The notes: a model not told the origin generated them from the letters alone. 64,000 nt of DNA from Mucilaginibacter sp. JRF (GCF_015223065.1 NZ_JADFBY010000002.1:186001-250000), one strand, 5' to 3'; shown: positions 43,696-53,769, counted from the stretch's first letter. Program-made: numbers and translations.

Positions 43696-44802
43696 ATGCA
43701 ATCTAACCAATTACAAATTAAACCCCATTACCCTATACTTGACGGACTGCGCGGTGTCGCGGCCATTATAGTTGTTACCTTTCACCTTGCCGAGCCTTTG
43801 GGCACCGGTCATTTAGATATTATTGTTAACCACGGCTATCTCGCTGTCGATTTTTTCTTCCTGCTATCCGGCTTCGTTATCGGCTATGCTTATGATGATC
43901 GCTGGGGTAAAATGACCGTTGGCAATTTCTTTAAACGCCGTATTGAACGCCTGCAACCCATGGTTATTCTGGGCATGACGATGGGCGCCATCGGCTTTTA
44001 TTATACCGATTCCACACTGTGGCCGCTCATTCATACCGTACCGCTGTGGAAGATGCTGCTGGTGCTGTTTATCGGCTATACCATATTGCCCATCCCCTTA
44101 TCGCTTGATATACGTGGCTGGCAGGAAATGCACCCGCTGAATAGTGTGGGCTGGTCTTTATTTTTTGAATACATTGCCAACATACTGTATGCCGTATGGA
44201 TCAGGAAATTCTCTAAAGCGGCGTTAACCATCCTGGTGGTTATCTCCGCCATAGCGCTGGCTCAACTGGCCATCACCAATGGCGACGTAAGCGGCGGCTG
44301 GACACTGAACGTAGAGCAGGTGCGCATCGGCATAACCCGTACCATTTATCCTTTCTTTGCTGGTTTGCTGCTATCGCGCATAGCCAAACCAACCGAAATA
44401 AAAAATGCCTTTTTATGGTGCAGCATATTAATTGCCGCGGTACTTTACATGCCCCGCATTGGTGGTGCCGAACATTTATGGATGAACGGGCTTTACGAGT
44501 CGGTATGTATCATCATTGTATTCCCGCTTATAGTATACCTGGGTGCCAGCGGCGTGTTGCAAACTCAGCGAGAGAACAGGATATGTAAGTTTTTGGGCGA
44601 TATATCATACCCGCTGTACCTGGTGCATTATCCGCTGGTTTATTTTTATGTAGCCTGGATAAGCAACAACAAAGGCATAACCATAGCACAGGTATGGCCT
44701 TACGCCCTGCTTATTTTAGTAGGAGCCATAGTTTTAGCCTACGCTGCATTGAAACTGTATGATGAGCCGGTAAGGAAATGGCTGCGGAAAAAGCTTGCTT
44801 AG
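43696..44802 (+). CDS. Acyltransferase 3 family membrane protein (OafA/YrhL-like)
   Basis: A 368-aa integral membrane protein with about ten helices. The N-terminus PILDGLRGVAAIIVVTFHLA has the conserved DGLRG and catalytic-type His of the family; FFFLLSGFVIGYAY and FFKRRIERLQP (the conserved RRxxR region) follow. Such enzymes O-acylate surface or secreted polysaccharides and other extracytoplasmic molecules. It stands alone, so its acceptor is unknown. Confidence 0.92.
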   Translation: MQSNQLQIKPHYPILDGLRGVAAIIVVTFHLAEPLGTGHLDIIVNHGYLAVDFFFLLSGFVIGYAYDDRWGKMTVGNFFKRRIERLQPMVILGMTMGAIGFYYTDSTLWPLIHTVPLWKMLLVLFIGYTILPIPLSLDIRGWQEMHPLNSVGWSLFFEYIANILYAVWIRKFSKAALTILVVISAIALAQLAITNGDVSGGWTLNVEQVRIGITRTIYPFFAGLLLSRIAKPTEIKNAFLWCSILIAAVLYMPRIGGAEHLWMNGLYESVCIIIVFPLIVYLGASGVLQTQRENRICKFLGDISYPLYLVHYPLVYFYVAWISNNKGITIAQVWPYALLILVGAIVLAYAALKLYDEPVRKWLRKKLA

Positions 44803-44854
44803 ATATGATCCAATAAATTGAGATTCGCCTTCATCCCCGATTCCAAAAAGCGAC

Positions 44855-44953
44855 TTATGCTTTCGCCAACTCTTTGAGCAATAACGTTAGCAAAAAAGCC
44901 AGTAGCAAAATGAGGAGGTAGCGGACAGTAGTGCGGTTAAAAAGGTTCTTCAT
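44855..44953 (-). CDS. Possible 32-aa membrane peptide
   Basis: A short ORF starting MKNLFNRTTVRYLLILLLAF and ending KELAKA, with one hydrophobic helix preceded by basic residues. It starts 23 bases after the permease stop, on the same strand, in the position of a last operon gene. There is no family support; it may be spurious. Confidence 0.35.
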   Translation of the reverse strand: MKNLFNRTTVRYLLILLLAFLLTLLLKELAKA

Positions 44954-44976
44954 TACTTTATGGTTTAATGATCGGA

Positions 44977-46197
44977 TTATTCATACCGCAGGGCCTCTAT
45001 CGGGTCGAGCCTTGAAGCCTTGAGGGCAGGGTAGTAGCCAAAGAAGATGCCGATGAGCGTGCAAAAGGAAAAAGAGATCAGCATCGGGTAAGTTAAAGCA
45101 GCCACGGGCCAGTGCATTAGTTTTTCAACAATGAGCGCATTGAGTTGGCCGAGTATAATACCCGTTATGCCACCGCTCACGCTGATGAGCACAGCCTCTA
45201 TCAGGAACTGGCTCAGGATATCCCGCCCTCGCGCGCCGATGGACATGCGCAAGCCGATTTCACGCGTACGTTCCTTAACGGTTACATACATAATATTCAT
45301 GATGCCGATGCCCCCGATAAGCAACGATATACCGGCTATGCCCATCAGCAGAATGGTCAGCAAACCGGTAACGGTGTTTAGTGTGCGCAGCATCTCGACT
45401 TGTGTAAGCACTTCAAAGTCGTTGGATTCTTCAGCTCTGAGCCGGTGGGTCAACCTGAGCAGATCGACGATCTCTTTGGTCGCCGCGTCAGAAAGTGCTT
45501 CCGATTTGGCCGAAGCGTAGATACCACCAAAGTAAACCGAGGCGGTCACCCTTTTTTGTACTGTGGTGTAAGGTGAGAGAATGACGTCATCCTGATCCTG
45601 CCCGAAAGCGCTTTGCCCTTTAATATTCAGTACACCGATCACCTGCAAGGGCAGTTTACCAAAACGAATGATTTTACCTATTGGATCAATCCCTTTAGAA
45701 AAAAGATGATTGACCACCGTTTGCCCGAGCACGCAAACCTTGGCATAGGTCTTTACATCCTTTTCGGTGAACATGGTGCCGCTTTTTAATGACCAGTTCC
45801 TGATCGGCAGAAATTTTTCGTTAACACCTTCAATGGTGGTCGGCCAGTTCAACGCCCCGTGTATCGCCTGACCTTCGGATTGTGATGAGGGGGATATGGC
45901 ACTAACGTACAGACTTCTTTCTTCAATGGCCTTGATATCCTTTAAGGTAAGCGTTTGCAGTTCTTCACTCTGTAAGCGTGTGCCGCCCGGGTCGTTACTA
46001 AGCGGCGTTACCATGATCAGGTTGGTACCCATGGATGCCAGGGTAGCCTTGATGGAGTACTTGGCACCCTCACCGGCAGCACCGATAACAATAACAGCCG
46101 CCACACCGATAACAATACCCAACATGGTGAGTATGCCACGCATCCTGTTGCGCATCATGGCCTGGTAAGCCAGTTGTATGTGGTTAAATATTTTCAT
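44977..46197 (-). CDS. MacB-type ABC transporter permease
   Basis: A 406-aa permease with the MacB/FtsX architecture: a first helix (ILTMLGIVIGVAAVIVIGAA), a large periplasmic domain (about 45-270), then three C-terminal helices including GIAGISLLIGGIGIMNIMYV followed by VKERTREIGLRMSIGARG, the coupling segment. Unlike E. coli MacB, the ATPase is a separate gene 3 bases upstream. With the adaptor and TolC-like genes it forms a tripartite export system. Substrate unknown. Confidence 0.92.
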   Translation of the reverse strand: MKIFNHIQLAYQAMMRNRMRGILTMLGIVIGVAAVIVIGAAGEGAKYSIKATLASMGTNLIMVTPLSNDPGGTRLQSEELQTLTLKDIKAIEERSLYVSAISPSSQSEGQAIHGALNWPTTIEGVNEKFLPIRNWSLKSGTMFTEKDVKTYAKVCVLGQTVVNHLFSKGIDPIGKIIRFGKLPLQVIGVLNIKGQSAFGQDQDDVILSPYTTVQKRVTASVYFGGIYASAKSEALSDAATKEIVDLLRLTHRLRAEESNDFEVLTQVEMLRTLNTVTGLLTILLMGIAGISLLIGGIGIMNIMYVTVKERTREIGLRMSIGARGRDILSQFLIEAVLISVSGGITGIILGQLNALIVEKLMHWPVAALTYPMLISFSFCTLIGIFFGYYPALKASRLDPIEALRYE

Positions 46198-46200
46198 TTT

Positions 46201-46950
46201 TCAATAATCATCCATAAGTGGTAACTCCTCCAGCATTTGTCTGGCGGGGTGTATATCGGGGTTGTCATTGTCTTTTACTATGAGCCCGTCCCTTAGCACA
46301 ATGGTACGGCTGCTAAAGGCGGCGATATCCGGCTCATGGGTTACAAAAACAATGGTTTTGCCCTGTACAGTATTCAGTTCCTGCATCAGTGCCATGATCT
46401 CGTATGATGTTCGTGTATCGAGGTTTCCGGTCGCTTCATCAGCCAGTATCATCACCGGTTCATTAACCAATGCGCGTGCTATAGCTACCCGCTGTTGCTG
46501 CCCGCCTGAGAGTTCGTTGGGCGTGTGCTGCATCCGTTCCCTCAGCCCAACCGCTTCCAGCGCGGCGGCGGCACGCTCTTTACGTTCCGAAGCACTGATA
46601 GCAGGATTGTAGAAAAGGGGCAGTGCCACATTATCGAGTGCGCTTGTTCGGGGTAGCAGGTTGTAGGCCTGAAATACAAAGCCGATTTTGCGGTTACGCA
46701 AGCGGGCCAGTTCATCGCGACTAAGCAGCCCCACATTGGTACCATCAAGCAGATAAGTGCCTTCCGTTGGTTTATCCAGACAGCCCAGGGTATTGAGCAA
46801 GGTTGTTTTGCCCGAGCCGCTGCTGCCCATAATGGTCACGAATTCCCCGGCGCCTATGTGGAATGATATACCTTTAAGTACACGAATCATATCATCTCCC
46901 CGCCGGAAATCCCTTTTAATATTATCTAATACCAGTATATCGTTCATCAT
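46201..46950 (-). CDS. ABC transporter ATP-binding protein (MacB/LolD type)
   Basis: A 249-aa ATPase. Walker A is GSSGSGKTT, the signature is LSGGQQQRVAIARAL, Walker B is VMILADEATGNLD, and the H-loop His is in IVFVTHEPD. QAYNLLPRTSALDNVALPL is typical of the MacB/LolD class. It energises the permease encoded downstream. Its start overlaps the stop of the adaptor gene by 4 bases. Confidence 0.95.
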   Translation of the reverse strand: MMNDILVLDNIKRDFRRGDDMIRVLKGISFHIGAGEFVTIMGSSGSGKTTLLNTLGCLDKPTEGTYLLDGTNVGLLSRDELARLRNRKIGFVFQAYNLLPRTSALDNVALPLFYNPAISASERKERAAAALEAVGLRERMQHTPNELSGGQQQRVAIARALVNEPVMILADEATGNLDTRTSYEIMALMQELNTVQGKTIVFVTHEPDIAAFSSRTIVLRDGLIVKDNDNPDIHPARQMLEELPLMDDY

Positions 46951-48116
46951 TTTTTCTTTTGTACTGGAACTGATGTGATCTGCTCGGCAATAGTTGATCC
47001 CGGAGCAGGCAGGGAGGTAACAACTTCATCGCGCGTACTCAAACCGGATAGCACCTGCACATAAGCGTTATTATTTATGCCGACCGTGATCTGTCGCTCG
47101 GTCAATGTATCTCCCTTTTTTACCCATACATATCGCTGTGCGGGGCTTTTAGCTCGTACCTGATCTGTCAGCGGAATGATCTTATACTGATTATCCAAAG
47201 CTGAATCAGGCGAAAAATTCAATGCTTTTGCCGGGATGCGTAAGGCTCGCTGAAGCTCTTTAGTGTAGACGATGATATTGGCGGTCATGCCCGGTTTTAG
47301 TTTCATGGCCTCATTGGGCGCATTGATAATGGTGGAGTAAGACACCACGTTAGAGCTTACCCGAGGCTGTAACCTTACCTCGGCCACCGTGCCTTTAAAG
47401 TTATCATCCATAAAAGCGTCAACAGTAAATAGGGCCCGCTGCCCTTGGCGCACCTGGCCAATATCCGCTTCGTCAATTGATGCCTGCACTTGCATTTTGG
47501 TAATATCCCTGGCGATGACGAACAAGGTAGGGGTGTTGAACATGGCCGCCACCGTTTGCCCGATGCTGATGTTACGCGAAAGCACCACACCATCAATAGG
47601 CGAATAAATATCAGTAAAGGAGAGATTTCTGCTTGATGACCGGAGCTGCGCTTCCGCGTTCTCTACTGCCGATGCCGCGGCATTGTAGGCGTTCAAAGCC
47701 CGTTCATACTCTATTGTACTGGTTGATCCGGTGGCGTAAAGTTGTTTCTGGCGTTCAAAATTGCTTTTGTCAAAGGCCAACTGGCTGCGCTGCTGGCGCA
47801 GGGTAGCGGCATTTTGATCTAATGTCGCTTTTAAAAGCGTTCTGTCCAGTTGTGCCAGTAGCTGCCCCTTTTTTACCACCGAGTTATAATCCGCGTTCAG
47901 CACACTGATCACGCCCGATACCTGGGTACCTACCGATACGGTGTCCAGCGGTTGAATGGTGCCTGTTGCGGTAACGCTTTCCGCTATATAGCCATAGGTC
48001 GGTTTTTCGGTGGGCAGCGGTAGCGCTTTTTGTTCATCCCGAAGAAAAAAGAACCAGCCCAATGCTCCGCATAAGAGTATAATGACCACCCAAACTATTT
48101 TAATGCCTTTCGTCAT
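46947..48116 (-). CDS. Periplasmic adaptor (MacA/HlyD family)
   Basis: A 389-aa membrane-fusion protein with one N-terminal helix (IVWVVIILLCGALGWFFFL), lipoyl halves (VSGVISVLNADYNSVVKKGQ and DIYSPIDGVVLSRNISIGQT) and a coiled-coil hairpin between them at about residues 90-170. It bridges the ABC permease and the outer-membrane channel, both in the same operon. Starts 11 bases after the TolC-like gene. Confidence 0.93.
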   Translation of the reverse strand: MTKGIKIVWVVIILLCGALGWFFFLRDEQKALPLPTEKPTYGYIAESVTATGTIQPLDTVSVGTQVSGVISVLNADYNSVVKKGQLLAQLDRTLLKATLDQNAATLRQQRSQLAFDKSNFERQKQLYATGSTSTIEYERALNAYNAAASAVENAEAQLRSSSRNLSFTDIYSPIDGVVLSRNISIGQTVAAMFNTPTLFVIARDITKMQVQASIDEADIGQVRQGQRALFTVDAFMDDNFKGTVAEVRLQPRVSSNVVSYSTIINAPNEAMKLKPGMTANIIVYTKELQRALRIPAKALNFSPDSALDNQYKIIPLTDQVRAKSPAQRYVWVKKGDTLTERQITVGINNNAYVQVLSGLSTRDEVVTSLPAPGSTIAEQITSVPVQKKK

Positions 48117-48127
48117 GTTTTCAATAT

Positions 48128-49591
48128 TTATTGGCCCGACTGTTTGTAGAACTCATAGATTCGTTGGGTTAAACCCGCTGTGTATTTGGCTTGCAGGTAT
48201 CTTTGCTGCGCTTGGAGGTATAGCGTTTTTTGTTGCAGAAATTCTACCATATTGATCAGCCCCGTCCGCAGTTGGTCAACAGCCACACGGTAAGCCTCGT
48301 TGTTATAATTAAAAGCCGAAGCAGCAGCCTTGAACTGGTTTTTAGCGCTGATGAGGTTGTAATAGGCCCGTTCAATGATAAGCAATAGGGTGGTTTTGGT
48401 TTCGGTAAGCCCCAGCTGCGCCTGTTCCCTGCCGATGCGGGCTTTCGCTACATTTACCGAATTAAGCTTACGGGTAAAAATGGGCACCGATATGTTAACA
48501 CTTACCTGCTGGCTAAAATCATCTTGTACCTGCCTGGGGGCGGTAGTAGAAGAACCAAAATATCTCGACCCAACGGAACCCGATAAACTGATAGTTGGCC
48601 AGTATCCTGCTTTGGCCTTAGCCAACCCGGCATCCGCTATAGCGATACCAAGGCTGGCATTTCTGATCTCCGGCCGGTTTTGGAAAGCCTCCTGTTGAAC
48701 GGTGGTTATACTTTCGGGTATGGTGAGCAAGGGGGATGGGTCGATCACTACAATGTCAAGCCTCGTACTAACGGGTAATTGCAGCAATTGCTTTAGGTTG
48801 ATGAGATCCTGCTGCTGGGCGTTCTCTGAGGTGATGAGCAGGTAACGGTCATTAGCCAGTTGCGCTTCCAGTTGCATCAGCTCTTTCTTGGCGATGCTGC
48901 CCGCGGCGAGCTTTAGTCGCGCCTGATCTACCTGTGCCGCCGAAGTTCCCGTTAATGTGCGGGCATAGGTAATACTTTCCTTATCCAGCAGGGTATTCAG
49001 GTATTGTTGAATAATTTGTAGCGTCAAATCATTCTCTTGCTGCATAATAGTTAGTTTGGCCGATTCTACCTGTAAGCCTTTCTGCCTGATATCGTTGCTC
49101 ATATATCCGCCGCGAAACAATGTCCAGGTCGAGCTCATGCCCGAGTCGCCCTCGCCGCTCCACCCCGACTCACCAATAAGCGCAGTGTTGCCATGATCAA
49201 CAAAACGGGTTGCAGAAAAATACAGGTCGGGCCAGCGGGCGGCACGGGCGAGGATAAGATCCTGATCGCTGGTGCGCTTATCCAGTACCCTGCGCTTTAG
49301 TGCTATGTTATGCTCCTTTGCATAGCGGAGGCAGGTTTCTAGATCCCAGGTAACTACGGTGTCTTTCAAAGTTTCCTGCGCGCAGCCCTTACCTGCCACT
49401 GCTGTGATCATCAGGATAGTCAGTATCATACGGATCAGGGCGGCGGCAGGCAGGAGCAGGAAGAAATGGTCATACCATCGCTGCTTATTCACGTTGGTAT
49501 CGTTATCGCCAAACAAATCATTTATTGATGATAGCCTGGCTATTATTGGCGTGATCATTTTTAATATCTTATACTTTAAGCAGCGTATCAT
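48128..49591 (-). CDS. TolC-family outer-membrane efflux protein
   Basis: An outer-membrane factor with two OEP repeats (LETCLRYAKEHNIALKRRVL and later RPEIRNASLGIAIADAGLAK). The longest ATG frame gives 487 aa, but its first 54 residues are not signal-like. The internal Met at 49429 gives a good signal peptide (MILTILMITAVAGKGCAQ), so the mature gene may start there (433 aa). First gene of the TolC-MacA-ATPase-permease operon. Confidence 0.9.
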   Translation of the reverse strand: MIRCLKYKILKMITPIIARLSSINDLFGDNDTNVNKQRWYDHFFLLLPAAALIRMILTILMITAVAGKGCAQETLKDTVVTWDLETCLRYAKEHNIALKRRVLDKRTSDQDLILARAARWPDLYFSATRFVDHGNTALIGESGWSGEGDSGMSSTWTLFRGGYMSNDIRQKGLQVESAKLTIMQQENDLTLQIIQQYLNTLLDKESITYARTLTGTSAAQVDQARLKLAAGSIAKKELMQLEAQLANDRYLLITSENAQQQDLINLKQLLQLPVSTRLDIVVIDPSPLLTIPESITTVQQEAFQNRPEIRNASLGIAIADAGLAKAKAGYWPTISLSGSVGSRYFGSSTTAPRQVQDDFSQQVSVNISVPIFTRKLNSVNVAKARIGREQAQLGLTETKTTLLLIIERAYYNLISAKNQFKAAASAFNYNNEAYRVAVDQLRTGLINMVEFLQQKTLYLQAQQRYLQAKYTAGLTQRIYEFYKQSGQ

Positions 49592-49718
49592 CCTTTATCA
49601 AAGTGTAAGTATTTTGCGCTGAATGAGATGAAGCAGGCAGAAAAACTCCTGCCTGTTCACCGGGTTATATACCACACCCAAAAGCGTGTGTGGGCAGATA
49701 TAGGGGTACTTAACTTAA

Positions 49719-50519
49719 TCAAGGCGTTACCACGGTAGTCTTCCGCTGCACGGTATGCGCAGAGAATATACCATACGCAGGGTCGCCCTTAATATTTGAT
49801 GGCGGGTTAGTAGGCGTTGTGTTATATGGTCCGTCAGAATTGAATTGCGATAGCGTAAAGAAATACAGGTAGTTGTTCCTGTCGGTACAGCGAAATTCCA
49901 GTTCCACAGTATCGCCGGCATTGATCTCCGCGCCGGGGTCGAATAAGATATATTCATTCTTCTGACCATTAAATGTATTGTCATTCAAAACAAAATACTC
50001 CGTGTTCAGCGTGTCGTTTACCCGCATAATGAAGCGGTAGGTATTGGCCACATTAGCCGGGTCTGTGAACTCCGGCAGGGCAGAATATTCCGGTTTGCCC
50101 GAATCACCTTTGCTGGTAAAAAGCTCGAACTTGACATTATCCAGCACAACGGGCTGTGGCATGGTTGAGGTGGCGTTGTAACTCTTGCCTTCAGCCAGCA
50201 TATTCAGCGTATAGGTTCTGCCGGGTGTACCAACAAGCGTTGCTGTTTGGTAAACACCGGGAGAGGTTTCGGTCAATGTATCGATCGAGCCTGCATCGTC
50301 AGATATGGTTACGGTAGCGCCCTCAACCGGAGGATAGGTATTCTTGTTATTAAAATCTACCGTTTTGCGGAGAAGCACCGTATACGGACCTTTCTCGTTG
50401 GTAATATTGCCTTCGATAACTATTGTCGGCGGAACTGTTTTTAAAGGCAGGTTTACTTCTTTGGTACAAGATATAAGCAGCAGGGCAGATGCCGCGGCCA
50501 TGATAAATATATTTTTCAT
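49719..50519 (-). CDS. DUF4249 lipoprotein
   Basis: A 266-aa lipoprotein with lipobox Cys in ALLLISCTKEVNL. The body has the DUF4249 pattern: PPTIVIEGNITNEKGPYTVL, then a beta-sandwich with EGATVTISDDAG and PGRTYTLNM. DUF4249 genes typically follow a TonB-dependent receptor and are thought to act as its surface partner, somewhat like SusD. It starts 9 bases after the receptor gene. Confidence 0.9.
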   Translation of the reverse strand: MKNIFIMAAASALLLISCTKEVNLPLKTVPPTIVIEGNITNEKGPYTVLLRKTVDFNNKNTYPPVEGATVTISDDAGSIDTLTETSPGVYQTATLVGTPGRTYTLNMLAEGKSYNATSTMPQPVVLDNVKFELFTSKGDSGKPEYSALPEFTDPANVANTYRFIMRVNDTLNTEYFVLNDNTFNGQKNEYILFDPGAEINAGDTVELEFRCTDRNNYLYFFTLSQFNSDGPYNTTPTNPPSNIKGDPAYGIFSAHTVQRKTTVVTP

Positions 50520-50528
50520 GATGTTTTG

Positions 50529-52829
50529 TTAAAATTTAAAGTTGTAGGTAACAGAAGGGACGAACCGGAAAAGCGAGGTCTGTTTAATTACCGTTCTTGA
50601 TTTATCGGTTTCATGGTCCTCAAAAATGGTTGTGTAAGCGTTAGCCCGGCCGTAGGCATTGTACAAGCTGAAGTTCCAGGATACCTCGCGCCCTCTTTTG
50701 GTTTTTTTAGTATAGGTTGCACCCAGGTCCATCCTGTGGTAGGCCGGTAGGCGATCGCCGTTTCTGTCGGTATAAATAAATACACTCTTATCGCCTATCT
50801 GGTATTTACCTTTCGGGTAGGTAACCGGGTTACCCGTGCCATACACAAAAAGACCGGAAAGTGACCATTTGGCGCTCAGGTCGTAAACGCCGACCACAGA
50901 AATATCATGCGTACGGTCCTGGCGGGCGTTGTACCAGCGGTTGTTGTTGATCCCGTTGATCTGCCTTTCGGTTTTGGATAGCGTATAACCCACCCAGCCT
51001 GTAAAACGGCCCTGCGTTTTTTTGACCAGAAACTCCGCGCCATAAGCTCTGCCTTTACCAAACAGCAATTCGCTTTCCACATCGCGGGAGGTATTAATGT
51101 CCGCACCATCTTTGTAATCTATCTGGTTCTTCATGTCTTTGTAATACACCTCCACACTGGTTTGGTACTTGCTGTTATTGAAATTGCGTGAATAGCCCAG
51201 GCTGAACTGATCGCTAACCTCCGGTTTAACGTTGTAGCTGTCACCAAACCATTGGTCGGTAGGTGATGAGCTGGTACTGTTGCTCAATAAATGCAGGTGT
51301 TGGGAGTTGCGGGCATAGCCACCTTTAATGGCGCTCACATCATTTATGGTGTAGTTGAACTGAACACGTGGTTCAGGGTTGATGTAGGTTTTTCCCGTTT
51401 TGCCTGATGCCAGTACCACACTATCTGTTTGAATACCGTTGTTATACATGCGGTAAGTATCGCCACCCAGTAAAGTATAAAATGAGAAACGCACACCATG
51501 GTCAATGGTCAGCCTGTCGGTCACCAGCCATGTTCTGTTAACGAACAGCGCATTCTCGTATGCCGAGCGCCCTTTCTTATTGCCGGTTACAGTATTTCCG
51601 GTAGTGGTTCTGGTCGGTATCAGGTTATGTTTTATTACGTTAAAACCAAATTTGATGGTATTCTTAGTGTTGAGGTACCATGTCATTTCCTCTTTCAGGT
51701 TAACGTCCTGTATCTTTGATCTCAGCTCGGTGGTTTTACTGGTAGAGCCAAAATTCATCTTGTAATTGTAATTGCTGTAGATGAATGATGTGTTTGAGAA
51801 TAATTTAGGGCTGATCTCATAATTCCAGCGTAAGGTAGCTGTTCTGTTTCCCCAGTCAACCAGAAAGGTTTTACCGAAGCCCAGCACGTCCTGCCCCATG
51901 TAGCCTGAGAAGAAGATGCGGTTCTTATCATTAATGCGGTAACTGGCCTTGGCGTTCAGGTCATAGAAATACAGCTTATTGTCTTTGTCTTCTTCAGATA
52001 GTTTCAGGAACATATCCACATAAGTCCTCCTCGCCGAAATAATAAATGAACCACGGTCCTTAGCGATCGGGCCTTCAAAGCTTGCCCGGCTGCTGATCAG
52101 GCCGATACCGGCAGAGCCATTGAACTTTTGGTTGCTTCCGTCCTTCATTTTTACATCAAGCACGGATGAAAGGCGGCCGCCATATTGTGCGGGACTGTTG
52201 CCTTTGATAAGGGTAACATCCTTTAGCGCATCGCTATTGAATGTACTGAAGAAACCCAGCAGGTGCGAGGCATTATACACCGGCGCTTCATCCAGTAATA
52301 TCAGGTTTTGGTCGGCCGCGCCACCACGTACAAAGAAACCGGCACCGCCTTCACCTGCCGATTTTACGCCCGGCAATAACTGAATGGTTTTGATAATGTC
52401 CTTTTCACCAAAAATGACCGGAATTTTAGCTACGCTGGCCGGTGTCAGCTTTTCAACACCAATGCGTGCTTCGCGGATGTTATCATTATCTTTTTTCGAG
52501 GTTACCACTACTTCGGTCAGCGCGGTAGAGTTGTCGGCCAGTGCATGGTTAAGCTTTACGTTAGCGGTGAGGTTAATGGTTACTGTATCGTTTTGGTAGC
52601 CAACCATACGGAATACAAGCTGATGTGTGCCGGCAGGGAGGGTTAGCGAATAAAAACCGTAAGCATTGGTGGCCGTACCGCTGGCGTTGCCCAATGCATA
52701 AACAGTTGCGCCTATCATGGTTTCACCGTTCTTTTTGTCGGTCACCGTTCCGTTTACCGTGAACCGGGATTGTGCCAGCGATAGTGTGGTGCAGCATAGT
52801 AAGAGGAGGTTTAATGCGATTTTGTGCAT
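50529..52829 (-). CDS. TonB-dependent receptor with carboxypeptidase-like N-domain
   Basis: A 766-aa outer-membrane receptor. A signal peptide (LLLCCTTLSLAQ) precedes a CarboxypepD_reg-like domain (VNGTVTDKKNGETMIGATVY), a plug (IKTIQLLPGVKSAGEGGAGF and VRGGAADQNLILLDEAPVYN) and a barrel ending in the aromatic VTYNFKF. It has no STN domain, so no FecR-type signalling is expected. Paired with DUF4249, ligand unknown. Nearby LytTR genes may regulate it. Confidence 0.93.
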   Translation of the reverse strand: MHKIALNLLLLCCTTLSLAQSRFTVNGTVTDKKNGETMIGATVYALGNASGTATNAYGFYSLTLPAGTHQLVFRMVGYQNDTVTINLTANVKLNHALADNSTALTEVVVTSKKDNDNIREARIGVEKLTPASVAKIPVIFGEKDIIKTIQLLPGVKSAGEGGAGFFVRGGAADQNLILLDEAPVYNASHLLGFFSTFNSDALKDVTLIKGNSPAQYGGRLSSVLDVKMKDGSNQKFNGSAGIGLISSRASFEGPIAKDRGSFIISARRTYVDMFLKLSEEDKDNKLYFYDLNAKASYRINDKNRIFFSGYMGQDVLGFGKTFLVDWGNRTATLRWNYEISPKLFSNTSFIYSNYNYKMNFGSTSKTTELRSKIQDVNLKEEMTWYLNTKNTIKFGFNVIKHNLIPTRTTTGNTVTGNKKGRSAYENALFVNRTWLVTDRLTIDHGVRFSFYTLLGGDTYRMYNNGIQTDSVVLASGKTGKTYINPEPRVQFNYTINDVSAIKGGYARNSQHLHLLSNSTSSSPTDQWFGDSYNVKPEVSDQFSLGYSRNFNNSKYQTSVEVYYKDMKNQIDYKDGADINTSRDVESELLFGKGRAYGAEFLVKKTQGRFTGWVGYTLSKTERQINGINNNRWYNARQDRTHDISVVGVYDLSAKWSLSGLFVYGTGNPVTYPKGKYQIGDKSVFIYTDRNGDRLPAYHRMDLGATYTKKTKRGREVSWNFSLYNAYGRANAYTTIFEDHETDKSRTVIKQTSLFRFVPSVTYNFKF

Positions 52830-53012
52830 GATCGTGAGTTAGCGTTTTTAATTGATGTATATTGTTCTGTGTTTCATTGCGTTTGATGGTCAACGGAACA
52901 AAGGTGTTTTCAAAAACCAGCTCACAGAAATTAATGAGATGAACGATAGGAATTCTGCGAAGAACGTCAGGATATGGAGTGATCAACAACGCTTTCTGAT
53001 CATTACAAATAC

Positions 53013-53046
53013 AAAAAAAATGCCCCGAGCCATTTGGCCCGAGGCA
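53013..53046 (-). terminator. Rho-independent terminator of the lytSR-like operon
   Basis: Read on the minus strand, TGCCTCGGGCC pairs with GGCTCGGGGCA around AAAT, with two G-U wobbles, followed by eight T. It lies 30 bases after the response regulator stop. The wobbles make it specific to the minus strand, insulating the regulators from the receptor genes. Confidence 0.85.
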
Positions 53047-53076
53047 TGTATTGATCAAGTTTTTATAACAATATTT

Positions 53077-53769
53077 TCAGGTATTATACCGGGCAAAGAA
53101 CTCCTCAGCATAAGTTTTACCTATGGGTATTTCCTGCCCATTCAGCTGGATCATGGCACCGCGTACACCTTTCACTTTTGACATGGGGATAATGAAGCTG
53201 CGATGCACCCTGATAAAATCATTGGATGGGAGTTTGTCTGCCATCTCCTTCATGGACATTCGGGCGACGATGGTCTTACGGCCATTAATGTAAATACGGA
53301 GATAATCGGCCAGACCCTCTATGTACATTATATCCGCAACGGGGATCTTCACCAGCGTAAAATCAGCCCTCACGAATATATGCTGATCCTTAACCGGCTC
53401 CCGCTTATCCAGGTAATCCAAATACTCCTGCGCTTTGGCGATGGCCTGGGTAAACCTTTTCTGGTTGATCGGCTTCAGCAGGTAGTCTATCGCGTTAAGC
53501 TCATAGCTAACCGCCGCGTATTCGCTAAAGGCCGTTGTAAATATCACCAGTGTTTTTTGCTCGAGGGATTTGACCAGGTTTATCCCCGTCATTGCGGGCA
53601 TGTGTACATCGCAAAATATCAGGTCGGCAGGAAATTTTCGCAGATGCTTTAGCGCTTCACCGGGCTGTGTAAATGTTTTTTGCAGGTTGATGTCGGGATG
53701 TTTTTCACATAGGGATATGATCACCTTTAAGGCAAGCGGTTCATCATCTATTGCTATAGCGTTGATCAT
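53077..53769 (-). CDS. LytTR-family response regulator
   Basis: A 230-aa regulator. The receiver domain has DDE at residues 8-10, phospho-acceptor Asp54 in LIFCDVHMPAM and Lys in LKPI near residue 104. The C-terminal LytTR DNA-binding domain runs from about residue 130 (IFVRADFTLVKIPVADIMYI, later FIRVHRSFIIPMSKV). The start overlaps the kinase stop by 4 bases. Target genes are probably the adjacent receptor or efflux operons. Confidence 0.94.
   Translation of the reverse strand: MINAIAIDDEPLALKVIISLCEKHPDINLQKTFTQPGEALKHLRKFPADLIFCDVHMPAMTGINLVKSLEQKTLVIFTTAFSEYAAVSYELNAIDYLLKPINQKRFTQAIAKAQEYLDYLDKREPVKDQHIFVRADFTLVKIPVADIMYIEGLADYLRIYINGRKTIVARMSMKEMADKLPSNDFIRVHRSFIIPMSKVKGVRGAMIQLNGQEIPIGKTYAEEFFARYNT

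Noticed and set aside
49430-49591. N-terminal extension of the TolC-family gene as a genuine domain
   Set aside because: The first 54 residues have no recognisable domain and precede a good signal peptide. I kept the long coordinates only because the start cannot be decided from sequence.
53203-53652. A 149-codon plus-strand frame
   Set aside because: It is antisense to the LytTR response regulator, whose receiver and DNA-binding motifs are clear.
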